Assembly (NCBI GenBank): GCA_016288215.1
Contig: JAEEYQ010000041.1
Coordinates: forward strand, 62,001-126,000
DNA length: 64,000 nt
DNA from: Lentisphaeria bacterium
Lineage (GTDB): Bacteria > Verrucomicrobiota > Lentisphaeria > Oligosphaerales > Oligosphaeraceae
Direction: 5' to 3'
Below the pieces are notes generated by a model. It saw only the letters and a program-made list of their open reading frames with translations. It was not told the origin of the DNA and searched no databases. The position numbers and the translations under genes were made by a program. Numbering within the stretch: the first letter of the stretch is position 1; each line of letters opens with the position of its first letter. Below are positions 1 to 8,063 of this stretch, piece after piece.

Positions 1-666
1 CTGGGTGTCGATGAAATATTCCCCTGTCTTCTGGACTTCGCCGGTGATGTAGACGGGCGGGGCCTTGGGGACGATGATCATGTCTCCCGGATGCAGGACG
101 AATTCCTTGCTCTGACCGTTGTCGGACACCAGAGCGGACACATCGATGGGAAGCCGTTCGTGAATCTTGTTCTTCGGGTCGAAACGCTGGACCACGACCT
201 TAGTCAAGTCCGCGCTGGGGGTGAAGCCGCCTGCCGTGCTGATGGCCTGCAAGGCGGTCATGATGCTGTTGGTGGGCAGTTCCAGAGAAATGCCGCTGCG
301 GGCGACTTCGCCAAGGATGTTGACGGTTCGCGGTCCCCAATTGACCACGTTCACTTCCACAAAGGGATTGGCCACCTTGCTCGCAATTTTCTCCGTCAGA
401 ATCAAGGCGACCTCCTTTGTGGTCTTGCCGGCCGCGGGAATCTCTCCAATGAGCGGAAAGCGGAAGGTGCCGTCGCTGTCAATGCGGACGACTGAGTTGA
501 ATTCTGCGGCGCGGAACACCTTGATGCTGAGCTCATCGCCTGTCTTCAACAGGCTAGGTTCCACATATTCAGAGGGATCCGACGTGGCGGAAGCCCCCTC
601 CTGGGCATGCAGGATGAACGAAAAGGACAACAGAATTGCGAAAAGACGGAAAAAAACCTTGGTCAT
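1..666 (-). CDS. Polysaccharide export protein, Wza/SLBB family (3' end outside window)
   Basis: The gene reads leftward off the window edge, so only the first 222 codons are present and no stop is seen. It starts with a signal peptide (MTKVFFRLFAILLSFSFILH, cleaved near HAQ), then a poly-export domain beginning at about residue 35 (LLKTGDELSIKVFRAAEF) with the family's DGTFRFPLIGEIPAAGKT stretch, followed by SLBB-like beta-grasp sequence (NILGEVARSGI, then VYITGEVQKTGEYF at the edge). Wza-type proteins form the outer-membrane or periplasmic channel for capsule or exopolysaccharide export. An AGGTGA ribosome-binding site lies about 7 bases before ATG 666. A terminator-like hairpin separates it from the beta-barrel gene upstream, so it may have its own promoter. 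The family is clear; the exact partner polysaccharide is unknown. Confidence 0.88.
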   Translation of the reverse strand, partial: MTKVFFRLFAILLSFSFILHAQEGASATSDPSEYVEPSLLKTGDELSIKVFRAAEFNSVVRIDSDGTFRFPLIGEIPAAGKTTKEVALILTEKIASKVANPFVEVNVVNWGPRTVNILGEVARSGISLELPTNSIMTALQAISTAGGFTPSADLTKVVVQRFDPKNKIHERLPIDVSALVSDNGQSKEFVLHPGDMIIVPKAPPVYITGEVQKTGEYFIDTQ

Positions 667-731
667 GACTTCACCTGAAACGATGACGTTGATTGATGGT
701 ACCTTCATGATGATTTGTGATGCCAATGCGT

Positions 732-778
732 AAAAAGGCGGACAGAAGCCGGAACTGAAATGATGGCTACCGTCCGCC
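732..778 (-). terminator. Rho-independent terminator after the outer-membrane beta-barrel gene
   Basis: Read on the minus strand: stem GGCGGAC / GTCCGCC with an inner AGCC/GGCT pairing, immediately followed by a run of five T. It lies 32 bases past the stop of the gene at 810-2000 and before the start at 666. Confidence 0.7.
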
Positions 779-809
779 AAATGATCGCAAGAGCAGAAAG
801 CGGGGACGA

Positions 810-2000
810 TTAGAACTGATAATTTAACCCCATTTTCACGATATGGCAATCATAATCGCTGGAATTCCTGTATTTATAGTCAGTTTTTGTGTAGGAATAG
901 CCGCCAGTCAGCGCAATGTTTCCACGCAGCTTGTAGCGGGCGTTGATGCTGTAGCCATATTCGTCATAGTCGGACGCGGTGCCTTTTTCCTCCCGTTCCA
1001 GAAGGAAGACACGCTGGGTGATGCTCAGCTTGGGGTTTGGCTTCCACAGGAAACCCAAGGAGTTGCGAATTCGCGTGTAGGTTCCGCGGGAGCTGGAGGA
1101 ATCGTCCGGATCGATGCTGAAACTGTAGTCCAGCCCCATGGTGGAGGACAGGACATAGCGGGCGTTGAAATCTCCGGCCACCTTCCAGTCGCCGTCGCCT
1201 TCGTATTTTGCCCTGGAGTTGTCATACTCCTTGCGGTCTCCGCCCACGGACAAGCTGGTGTAGAGGCGTTCGGTTGGCGAGTAATGGACAAAGCCACGGA
1301 GTGACACGGTGTTGGAGTCCCGATTGTTCGTCAGCCGGTAGAGATATTCCTTTTCCTTATAGCCGATGGACGTACCCACCTTGACCTTTGGGGAGATGAC
1401 GTAATAGGGGGCGATGGAGCCTCCGTAGGTGTCATAGCTCTCATTGCGGCGGCGGCGGGTGTTGTAGTAGGTCTGCTTCCAGTTTCCGTTCAGGGCAAGA
1501 TGCCACTTTTCGGAGAAATGCAGATCAAAGACGGGGCTGATTCCGGTTCGGGTGACTTCGTTGCGCTCACGGCCCTGAGAGGTGTCTTCGTTCTCAAAGG
1601 TGTGGCTGGCGATTCCGCTGACGCCCAGGGACCAATGCCCATGGTTGTAGTGAAACTGCGGAGCCACGGAGTAGCGGTAGTCATCATAGTCCGAATTCTT
1701 GTTCAGATAGATTTCATAGCCGAATCTTCCGTTGAGGAGGCAGCGGAAGCGGTCGTGGTCTTTGACGACGTTCATGGAAAGGCCTGAATTCAGAATCCAG
1801 CCCTCTTCCTTGTTGGCGCTGTCATTGATGTTGCTTTCGTACCTCAGCTCTTCGGAGAGCTCAAAGCGGGTCTCCAAATCCAGAAGAGGGGCAAAGGCGA
1901 ACGTGAAATAGTCTGAATACACATCAGCTGCTTTCGCGTCCATCCACAGAAGGGAGGAAAACACAAAAGCAGCTGAGGCTAGTTTCCTGAATGTTCCCAT
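810..2000 (-). CDS. Outer-membrane beta-barrel protein, putative porin/exopolysaccharide-associated
   Basis: 396 aa. An N-terminal signal peptide (about residues 1-24, ending DAKAAD) is followed by repeated amphipathic beta-strand segments rich in Y, S, R and G, for example YSVAPQFHYNHGHWSLGVSG and YSINARYKLRGNIALTGGYS. The protein ends in GLNYQF, a terminal aromatic residue typical of proteins inserted by the BAM machinery. Size and pattern fit putative beta-barrel porin-2/OMP families that often sit beside Wza-type export genes. The neighbour at 1-666 supports a role in polysaccharide secretion, but a terminator between them argues against a single transcript. No clear Shine-Dalgarno is seen before ATG 2000. 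Specific function not assigned. Confidence 0.75.
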   Translation of the reverse strand: MGTFRKLASAAFVFSSLLWMDAKAADVYSDYFTFAFAPLLDLETRFELSEELRYESNINDSANKEEGWILNSGLSMNVVKDHDRFRCLLNGRFGYEIYLNKNSDYDDYRYSVAPQFHYNHGHWSLGVSGIASHTFENEDTSQGRERNEVTRTGISPVFDLHFSEKWHLALNGNWKQTYYNTRRRRNESYDTYGGSIAPYYVISPKVKVGTSIGYKEKEYLYRLTNNRDSNTVSLRGFVHYSPTERLYTSLSVGGDRKEYDNSRAKYEGDGDWKVAGDFNARYVLSSTMGLDYSFSIDPDDSSSSRGTYTRIRNSLGFLWKPNPKLSITQRVFLLEREEKGTASDYDEYGYSINARYKLRGNIALTGGYSYTKTDYKYRNSSDYDCHIVKMGLNYQF

Positions 2001-2020
2001 TAGTAGGAATTAGGCTGTGC

Positions 2021-2050
2021 AGCGGCCGGCCAGGAATCCTGCCGGCCGCT
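2021..2050 (-). other. Perfect 10-bp hairpin in the gap between two exported-protein genes
   Basis: AGCGGCCGGC at 2021-2030 and its exact reverse complement at 2041-2050 flank a 10-base loop. It lies between the stop at 2064 and the start at 2000. There is no T tract, so it may stabilise or process the mRNA, or attenuate expression, rather than act as a full terminator. Confidence 0.6.
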
Positions 2051-2063
2051 GACGGCGTTTAAC

Positions 2064-2570
2064 TTACTTGCGGTTCGCGCTGTTGCTGACGACGCTGGCC
2101 TTCACGCTGACGGCGTTCTGGGCATAGCTGGAGTTCTTGCGCGGGGCACCGACGGCTTCGGGAGCCTGGGCGATGGTCTCGTTGGCAGAGCTCACCATGG
2201 CCTTCACGCGGGAGCTGACCTGCTCATTGGCCATGAAGGCGTTGACGACCATTTCGCGGTCCTCGGCGTTGAAGTTGGACAGATAGGCCATGATCTCGTT
2301 GTAGCTGCGGAGGCGCAGCAGCTCGGAGTTCTTGTCGGCCACGGCGACCATGTCTTTGACCTGGCTGCTGACCGTCGTGCTGGCGCTGATGGCTTTCACC
2401 ACTTCAGCGGAGGACTTGGCGTCCAACTTGGCCAGATAGGCGGCGACTTCGGAGATGTTCTTCATGTTGGACAGGGCCGCGACGTGGTTCTCCACGTTGG
2501 CAGCCTGTGCGGTGATGGCCATCATGGCGAAGACGGCCGCGATGCTCAATGCTTTGGCGATGCGATTCAT
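2064..2570 (-). CDS. Small secreted protein with an internal domain duplication, function unknown
   Basis: 168 aa. Signal peptide residues 1-24 (cut after AQA). The mature part contains two similar units of about 40 residues, roughly 40-80 and 90-130, with shared pattern AYLxxxxAxxxxxVVxA then VSSxVKxMV. Both are predicted helical, and the C-terminal 35 residues look disordered (QAPEAVGAPRKNSSYAQNAV). GGGAG before ATG 2570 is a good ribosome-binding site and a sigma-70-like promoter lies about 75 bases upstream. The gene is first in the minus-strand run leading to the beta-barrel and the Wza-like gene, suggesting an envelope role. I do not recognise the family. Confidence 0.7.
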   Translation of the reverse strand: MNRIAKALSIAAVFAMMAITAQAANVENHVAALSNMKNISEVAAYLAKLDAKSSAEVVKAISASTTVSSQVKDMVAVADKNSELLRLRSYNEIMAYLSNFNAEDREMVVNAFMANEQVSSRVKAMVSSANETIAQAPEAVGAPRKNSSYAQNAVSVKASVVSNSANRK

Positions 2571-2643
2571 GGTTGTTCTCCCTTTCTTAGGTTGTTAATG
2601 AGAATCTTTTTGTTAAAAAGCAAATTCAGCCAATAGAACATTA

Positions 2644-2673
2644 TTAATATCCTCTATATTTTAGGTTAGTCAA
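2644..2673 (-). promoter_or_regulatory. Sigma-70-like promoter for the gene starting at 2570
   Basis: On the minus strand TTGACT (-35, 2668-2673) and TATTAA (-10, 2644-2649) are separated by 18 bases in an AT-rich stretch. The leader to ATG 2570 would be about 65 nt. Confidence 0.5.
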
Positions 2674-2878
2674 GCGAATTCATCAAAAAAAATGAATTTT
2701 CAGACAAAAAATTGTGCCAGGACATTATTTTTGGGGCTTGGAATTTAGAATGATAGCCATAGGGGAAAAGAGTGTTCCATCAATGCATAAAAGTGAAAAG
2801 GCGGCTCAAAGCCAGTTTTCCGAAGAGGGGATGACAGGAGGTTTCGAGCTTCCGTCAAATGGAGGCGTGGTCCTGCAA
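2674..2878. other. Intergenic, no gene seen
   Basis: Together with the promoter region, 2571-2878 is a 308-base gap between the MATE gene's stop and the secreted-protein gene. Apart from the promoter, a poly-A/T patch near 2684-2712 and ordinary sequence, I see no gene, RNA or clear terminator. Confidence 0.5.
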
Positions 2879-4252
2879 TCAGACTTCGGCAACCTTGATG
2901 GCCTCCCATTTTCGACTGCGGATGCGAAGAATCCAGACGGGAGCGATGAGAATGATGTACAGGGATGCCCATAGCCAGATTAGGATGATTCCGCCATGCA
3001 GATAATCCGTCAGAACCAGGGCGACGGTGAGCAGTCCGGCGGCGATGGAGAGGGCCTTTGTGGTCCATTGTGTGTCTCCCACGGCCTGAAGACCGCTGAT
3101 GAGGGCCATGTTGATGCCGTCGAAGAAGCAGTTGACGGCGACGAAGCGCAGAATGATGACGCCGGTGGAGCAGATGTCCTGAAAGCTGACGGTTTCCGCG
3201 GGGTCCTGGCTTTTGAACATGGCGTAGTATTGGTTGGAGAAGAAGAAGTAGCTGAGGGCGACCAGACCCATCCAGATTTGGCAGAGCAGAGTGCCGATGA
3301 ACATGCATTGGATGGTCTCTTCATGGTCTTGGCGGCCATGGGCCTTGCCCGCCATGGTGCGAAGGGCTTCGGTGAGTCCAATCAGCGGCAGGAAGGCGAC
3401 GGAGTTGATGCGGAAAGCGATGTTGCTGGCGGTCAGCTCCACGGTGCCGAGGCGGCCGATGAAGACGAGAAGGAGCGTCCACACGAAGCTGTCCACGAAA
3501 AATCGGATTCCGGTGGGGATGCCGAAGCGGAGGAGGTTTCGCATGATGACGGGGGAGCGCCAGTTGGGGGAGGCTGTGCGGTAGAGCTGCCGATTCTGTT
3601 TTGAGAAGAAGAAGGCGAGCAGAATGGCGAAGGAGACGATTTGCGAGATTCCGGTGGCCCATGCGGCTCCGTTGATGCCTGTGCGGGGGAGTCCGAGTTT
3701 GCCGAAGATGAGAGCGTAGTCCAAGACGATATTGGTGACTTGGCCGGCGAGTTGGGAGGCCATGAGGCGGTGGTTGTCTCCCCTTCCGCTGAAGAAACCG
3801 GTCAGGGAGCATTGCAGGCAGTGGAAGGGATAGAAGAGGAGGACGATGCGGAAATAGCCGATTTCCATGGTCTGTAAGTCGGGCGCGTGTCCGAACCATG
3901 AGAACATGACAGGAAAGAGCGGATAGAGGGCGATGAGGCCAAGGCCGCAGATGAGGGCGAGGATGTTGCCCTGCCAGATGACGTCGCCGATGTGCTCCGG
4001 TGCGCCGGCGCCCACGTAGTTTGCGGTCATGTCGGAGGTGTAGTGGAGCAGGCCGATGAAGAAGCAGACGATGAGCCAGGAGCACATGCCGGCGGTGCCG
4101 GCGGCAGCCATGCCGGCAGAGCTGTGCCACGAAAGCATGAGGCTGTCGGCCAAATGCATGAGAGTCAGGCCGGCGGAGGACAGGATGAGGGGAATGGCCA
4201 GTTTGACCATTTCCCGGGTGAGGCGATGATTGTAGGGCGGGAGGGAGAGCAT
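2879..4252 (-). CDS. MATE family multidrug/drug-sodium antiporter
   Basis: 457 aa with about twelve hydrophobic segments and no signal peptide, the usual MATE length. Family features include the N-terminal EMVKLAIPLILSSAGLTLMH helix, LADSLMLSWHSS, a duplicated-half layout, GRGDNHRLMASQLAGQVTNI (the GxGdxxxxm loop) and FGIPTGIRFFVDSFVW opening the second half. MATE proteins export cationic compounds from the cytoplasm using Na+ or H+ gradients. The start at 4252 has only a weak ribosome-binding site. The C-terminus (IRSRKWEAIKVAEV) is basic and cytoplasmic. AT-rich boundary motifs lie upstream at 4291-4312 and 4427-4456. Substrate cannot be told. Confidence 0.9.
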   Translation of the reverse strand: MLSLPPYNHRLTREMVKLAIPLILSSAGLTLMHLADSLMLSWHSSAGMAAAGTAGMCSWLIVCFFIGLLHYTSDMTANYVGAGAPEHIGDVIWQGNILALICGLGLIALYPLFPVMFSWFGHAPDLQTMEIGYFRIVLLFYPFHCLQCSLTGFFSGRGDNHRLMASQLAGQVTNIVLDYALIFGKLGLPRTGINGAAWATGISQIVSFAILLAFFFSKQNRQLYRTASPNWRSPVIMRNLLRFGIPTGIRFFVDSFVWTLLLVFIGRLGTVELTASNIAFRINSVAFLPLIGLTEALRTMAGKAHGRQDHEETIQCMFIGTLLCQIWMGLVALSYFFFSNQYYAMFKSQDPAETVSFQDICSTGVIILRFVAVNCFFDGINMALISGLQAVGDTQWTTKALSIAAGLLTVALVLTDYLHGGIILIWLWASLYIILIAPVWILRIRSRKWEAIKVAEV

Positions 4253-4290
4253 ACTGTGGAACGCGTGAAGTGGAGGCGGTGTGGAGATTT

Positions 4291-4312
4291 TGTATACTAT
4301 GTATATATAATG
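4291..4312. repeat. AT-rich boundary motif (TATATA family)
   Basis: An alternating T/A segment with TATACTATGTATATATA, 40 bases upstream of the MATE start. It resembles the ATATGGTATA elements elsewhere in the window but lacks the exact core. It may supply the -10 region of the MATE promoter on the minus strand. Confidence 0.4.
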
Positions 4313-4426
4313 TAAAGATGATTATCTCGTCTGGCCGATGGGATGAAGGGGGCAAGGAGGACGTGAGAGGGGGAAGTGAAAAGACAAAAGGGGAAGAGAA
4401 GCGGAGGCAGGCGGATTTGGCGGTGT

Positions 4427-4456
4427 CCTATACAATATATATATGGTATATATAGG
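4427..4456. repeat. ATATGGTATA boundary element, copy 1
   Basis: A near-palindrome opening with CCTATA and closing with TATAGG; core ATATGGTATA at 4441-4450. It lies between the fucose isomerase stop and the MATE start, both minus-strand genes. The same 10-base core recurs at 16983, 33517 and 46533, always between genes. Confidence 0.55.
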
Positions 4457-4483
4457 GGCGAGGGGGGAAGCCGCCTGGACGGA

Positions 4484-4526
4484 ACAGGGGGCAGCGGACG
4501 ACGAATCGTCCTGCCCTGCCCCCTGT
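4484..4526. terminator. Long GC-rich stem-loop downstream of fucose isomerase
   Basis: Arms ACAGGGGGCAG (4484-4494) and CTGCCCCCTGT (4516-4526) enclose a second stem GGACGA/TCGTCC closed by a CGAA tetraloop, giving about 17 paired bases. It lies 25 bases past the fucI stop. No T tract follows on the minus strand, so it is either a weak terminator or a 3' mRNA stabiliser. Confidence 0.55.
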
Positions 4527-4550
4527 CGGCGCCGTTGTCAGGCGATGGGC

Positions 4551-6440
4551 TTATGCGTAGATGGGCCCAAGGAAGGCGCAGGCGCGATAGTCGTCGCCGC
4601 CGAAGCGGGTCCACATGGTGGGACGGAAGATCTGGTCTTCAGGGACGTTGTGCATGTCCACGGGAATGCGCAGCATGGCATTGAAGGTGATCATGTCCGC
4701 GCCGATGAGACCGAAGCTGTTGGCATCGTGATTGGGGCCGATTTTGGACATGTATTCGTAGGATGTGATGTCTCGGGGGCTCCAATAGGTCTCCGGCCAG
4801 GTGGGGTCGGTGACGCGGGAGATGTGGGCGGCCACGTTCTCCGGCAGCTTGACGGTCTCGCCTTCGACGACGGAGCAGGTCAGCAGGTCGCCCACCATGT
4901 TGTAGCGGTAGGAGGTCATGGGGATGCCGCCGGGGGTGGTGAAGTGGCTGGAGTAGCCGTCGCCGGGGAAGTAGAGCAGGTCGGCGGTCATGTAAGTTGT
5001 TGCAGCCTTGATTTTTGCGATCATTTCCTGCTGAAGTTCGGGGCTGGCGACGATCAGTTTCCAAACGTCTTGGATGCTCTTGCACTTGCAGGCCTTGGCG
5101 ATCTCATAGATGTCGACGGCGTATTCCAGTGCGCCGGCTCCGGAGTTGCGCTTGTCAATGAGGCCGCGGGGGCAGATGGACTCCACGTCCACGCCGGTGG
5201 CCTTTTTGATGGAGCTGGGGGTCCAGTTGGTGCGGATGTCCGCGAACAGCTGGGGGACGCCGCCAGTGAGCAGATTGGCGACCAGCATGCCGATGCCGTT
5301 TTTGGAGTCGTTTTCGGTTGCGCAGGGATGGGCGCCGGTGAATCCGTTCCAGTCAAAGGAGCTGTTCAGGATGGATTCGGTCACGTCAAAATTGGGATTG
5401 TAGTCCGTCCACTGACGCTGTCCCTGGGTGCCGGCCACGATGGCGTTGGTGCCTTGGGCGTATTCCACGTCGGCGACGAAGCCGTGCTTCTTCCCGTATT
5501 CCGCGTCGGCCAGCTTGGCGTTGCCGACCATTAGGTCGCGGACGATCAGCGTCATCTTGACGCATTTCTCCAGCAGCTGCTCGTCGGAGAAATGATTGCG
5601 GCGCTTTTCGGGAGTGTTCTTGCGGAAGTCATTGTCCAGCTTGAAGCTCTTCATGAAGGCCAACGCCTTCTCATATTCTTCAGGGTCGAAGAAATTCGTG
5701 TCGATGCGGCCGTTGAGGATGGACATGTCCACGGAGACCGTTCCCATGCCGAGGTAGTTCATGAAGGTGTTGCGGCGCACGTCGGAGCCGATGATGCCCA
5801 TGGCGACGCCACCGACGGAGAGGTAGTTCTTGCCGCGCATGTAAGCGACAGCGGCGGCGCAGCGGGCGAAGCGCAGCAGGCGCTCGGCGACGAAGTCGGA
5901 GAGCGGGCCGCTTTCATCCTCCAGATCAGGGGAGTAGACGCAGAAGATGGGGCGCTTCTTTTCGTCCATGGCGGCGGTGAAGGCCTTCAGCCAGACGGCG
6001 CCGGGGCGGTCAGTCTGGTTGAGGCCGTAGGCGCACTGCTGCCATTCGGTGGAGCCGATGCCCATGGCGGCGCCCATGAGCTCGTCGGAATAGGACCAGC
6101 TGCGGCCAATCCAGATGTTGGCGCTGACGCCTTGCGTGGCATAGTAGGCCTGTGCGCGGGCGGCGGTGCGGGCGCCGTAGACAATCTCCGGCGCGACGAC
6201 CACGCGGACGGGCCGTCCGTCCGGCTGTGTGACCTTGCTGGTGATCAGGTCGTAGACCTTCTCCACCATGGCCCAGGTCTTGACCACATTGTCTTCATAG
6301 GCGCCGCGGCGTCCATCGGAGACAGGAGTCAGCGCGATGGTGGGCACGGGGCCCAGAATGGTCTTGTCGGCTTCCTGGAAGGAGCGGACGGGATTGGCGA
6401 GTTTCTCAAAATCGGGACGTTGGCAGCAGCAGCAACCCAT
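4551..6440 (-). CDS. fucI: L-fucose isomerase
   Basis: 629 aa; catalyses L-fucose to L-fuculose (also D-arabinose to D-ribulose) in the cytoplasm. The stretch at residues 338-410 closely follows FucI: GTQGQRQWTDYNPNFD, NSSFDWNG, ATENDSKNG and FADIRTNW. E376 and D401 match the manganese-binding Glu and Asp of the E. coli enzyme (E337, D361). It is about 40 residues longer than the E. coli protein. Unusually, the N-terminus is MGCCCCQRPDFE, four consecutive cysteines. AGGAG about 8 bases before ATG 6440 supports this start. It follows the rhamnose isomerase gene by 130 bases, probably in one operon; no fuculokinase or aldolase gene is present nearby, so the downstream steps must be encoded elsewhere. 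Confidence 0.93.
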   Translation of the reverse strand: MGCCCCQRPDFEKLANPVRSFQEADKTILGPVPTIALTPVSDGRRGAYEDNVVKTWAMVEKVYDLITSKVTQPDGRPVRVVVAPEIVYGARTAARAQAYYATQGVSANIWIGRSWSYSDELMGAAMGIGSTEWQQCAYGLNQTDRPGAVWLKAFTAAMDEKKRPIFCVYSPDLEDESGPLSDFVAERLLRFARCAAAVAYMRGKNYLSVGGVAMGIIGSDVRRNTFMNYLGMGTVSVDMSILNGRIDTNFFDPEEYEKALAFMKSFKLDNDFRKNTPEKRRNHFSDEQLLEKCVKMTLIVRDLMVGNAKLADAEYGKKHGFVADVEYAQGTNAIVAGTQGQRQWTDYNPNFDVTESILNSSFDWNGFTGAHPCATENDSKNGIGMLVANLLTGGVPQLFADIRTNWTPSSIKKATGVDVESICPRGLIDKRNSGAGALEYAVDIYEIAKACKCKSIQDVWKLIVASPELQQEMIAKIKAATTYMTADLLYFPGDGYSSHFTTPGGIPMTSYRYNMVGDLLTCSVVEGETVKLPENVAAHISRVTDPTWPETYWSPRDITSYEYMSKIGPNHDANSFGLIGADMITFNAMLRIPVDMHNVPEDQIFRPTMWTRFGGDDYRACAFLGPIYA

Positions 6441-6490
6441 GATAAATCTCCTGTAATCAAATGGTTATGATTTTATTGTTGGAAATGTGG

Positions 6491-6549
6491 CCGACGGATG
6501 CGGTTTTGGGGTTCCGTCGGGCTTGCGGCGTCGCCAAACGGGACGCCGC
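6491..6549 (-). other. Two tandem hairpins between rhaA and fucI
   Basis: GCGGCGTC/GACGCCGC (6525-6532 with 6542-6549) and CCGACGG/CCGTCGG (6491-6497 with 6514-6520) sit just after the rhaA stop. Neither is followed by a T tract. They probably set relative mRNA levels of the two isomerases. Confidence 0.55.
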
Positions 6550-6570
6550 ATGGCGGGGGAAACCGGTTGG

Positions 6571-7827
6571 TCAGGCGCGCTCCGCGAGGATCTTCTTCTC
6601 GTAGGCGCGGATCGGGGTGAGGATGTCGTAGTCGGGCAGGACGGAGCGGGACTCGCAGTAGTAGTTCCACACGGCGTTCCAAGGCAGGGTCTTGGCGGCT
6701 TCCTGGAGGGCCAGGCGGGTGGTGAAGTCGCCGGCGGCTTCGCTGGCGAAGGTGCGGGTCTTGGGGAGCAAGAGGCCGCAGAGCAAGGACTTCTGCATAT
6801 TGCGGGCGCCGATTACCCACGCCGCGATGCGGTTGATGGTCGCGTCAAAGTAGTCCAGACAGAGGAAAACGTCCTTGAAGAGGTTATGGACGGCGATTTC
6901 CTGCCCCAACGCGCTCAGGTCGTCGTTCAGGACGATGACATGATCGCTGTCCCAACGGACGCCGCGGCTGACGTGAAGCAGAATCTGCAGCCCGTTGCAG
7001 ACAATGCTGGAAAGCTTGTCCGGAATGGATTCGGTGGGGTGGTAATGGCCCATGTCCAGACAGAGCATCAGGTTCCGCTTTGCCGCGTAGGTGGCGTAGA
7101 AGTCATAGGAGCCGATGGTGCAGCTTTCGACGCCGATGCCGAAGAGCTTGGCCTCCACGGCGTCCAGCAGCTCGGTTTTGGGGAACGCTTCGGCGAAGCA
7201 TTCGTCAAGGGAATCGCGCAGGCGAATGCGGGGGCTCATGCGGTCAGCAGGCGTGTCTTTGAAGCCGTCTGGCATCCAGAAGTTGCAGACGCAGGGGGTG
7301 CCCAGTTCGCGTCCGAACTGGGCGCCGATGCGGCGGATGGCCTTGCCGTGGTTGATCCAGAACTTGCGGATTTCGGGGTCGGGATGGGAGAGGGACAGGC
7401 CGTAGTCCAGTTTTGGGTGGGAATAGAAGCAGGGGGCGATGTCCATGCCGTATTTGTGTTCCTTCGCCCACGCGAGCCAGCCCGCGAAGTTCTCCATGGT
7501 GAAGGAGTCCCGGTCCTGGCCAGGCAGCATGACGTCCACTTCATGGCCCTGCAGGCAGACGCGGTGGGGGCCTGGAATCAGGGTCATGCCCAAATCCAGA
7601 TCGCTGCGCAGCTCCTCCGACGTGCGGGCCACTCCGGGATAGTTGCCCGTGACCTGGCAGCCGCCGGTCAGAGTCTTCTGCTTATTCTCGAAGCCGACCA
7701 CATCATCGCCCTGCCATGCGTGAATGGAGATGGGGGTGCTGTCCAGAGTCTTCAGGGCCAGTTCCACATCAACACCGTGCTCCGCATACTGTTCGCAGGC
7801 CAGAGAATACATTTTCTCCACGTTCAT
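6571..7827 (-). CDS. rhaA: L-rhamnose isomerase
   Basis: 418 aa, the normal family length; converts L-rhamnose to L-rhamnulose in the cytoplasm. Metal ligands are intact and lie at positions matching the E. coli enzyme, most with a constant offset of nine: E234 (VESCTIG), D258 (CLDMGHYHPTE), H261, H285 (LLHVSRG), D293 and D295 (RWDSDH), D325 (LCLDYFD). N-terminal SIHAWQGDDVVGFE and TGGCQVTGNYPG are also characteristic. AAAGGAG six bases before ATG 7827 fixes the start. It is first gene of the rhaA-fucI pair; a rhamnosidase-like gene at 12.3 kb could supply substrate. No rhaB, rhaD or AraC-type regulator is found in the window. Confidence 0.96.
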   Translation of the reverse strand: MNVEKMYSLACEQYAEHGVDVELALKTLDSTPISIHAWQGDDVVGFENKQKTLTGGCQVTGNYPGVARTSEELRSDLDLGMTLIPGPHRVCLQGHEVDVMLPGQDRDSFTMENFAGWLAWAKEHKYGMDIAPCFYSHPKLDYGLSLSHPDPEIRKFWINHGKAIRRIGAQFGRELGTPCVCNFWMPDGFKDTPADRMSPRIRLRDSLDECFAEAFPKTELLDAVEAKLFGIGVESCTIGSYDFYATYAAKRNLMLCLDMGHYHPTESIPDKLSSIVCNGLQILLHVSRGVRWDSDHVIVLNDDLSALGQEIAVHNLFKDVFLCLDYFDATINRIAAWVIGARNMQKSLLCGLLLPKTRTFASEAAGDFTTRLALQEAAKTLPWNAVWNYYCESRSVLPDYDILTPIRAYEKKILAERA

Positions 7828-7897
7828 TGTCCTCTCCTTTGTAAAGATGGGTTAAGGGTATCCGTCTTGGAATGTCACATGTCATGCTCTTCATAGT

Positions 7898-7926
7898 ACA
7901 ATATATCCTGTCTGCCAGCTGCGCAA
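7898..7926 (-). promoter_or_regulatory. Possible sigma-70 promoter for rhaA-fucI
   Basis: On the minus strand TTGCGC (7921-7926) and TATTGT (7898-7903) are 17 bases apart, about 70 bases before ATG 7827. Overlapping TATATT would also serve as a -10. Confidence 0.35.
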
Positions 7927-8063
7927 GTTGGAGAATGACGAAAATCGCACAATAGGGCGACGGAGCACATTCTTCCAGATGAATAAAACGCGGCACATGG
8001 CTTGCGGGACATGGAACTCGGCAAGAAGTCATGAAGGGCAAAGGGGTTTCAGATTCGATTTTG

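Noticed and set aside
4551-7827. Bacterial microcompartment locus for fucose/rhamnose
   Set aside because: No shell protein, aldolase or aldehyde dehydrogenase gene is present within the window.
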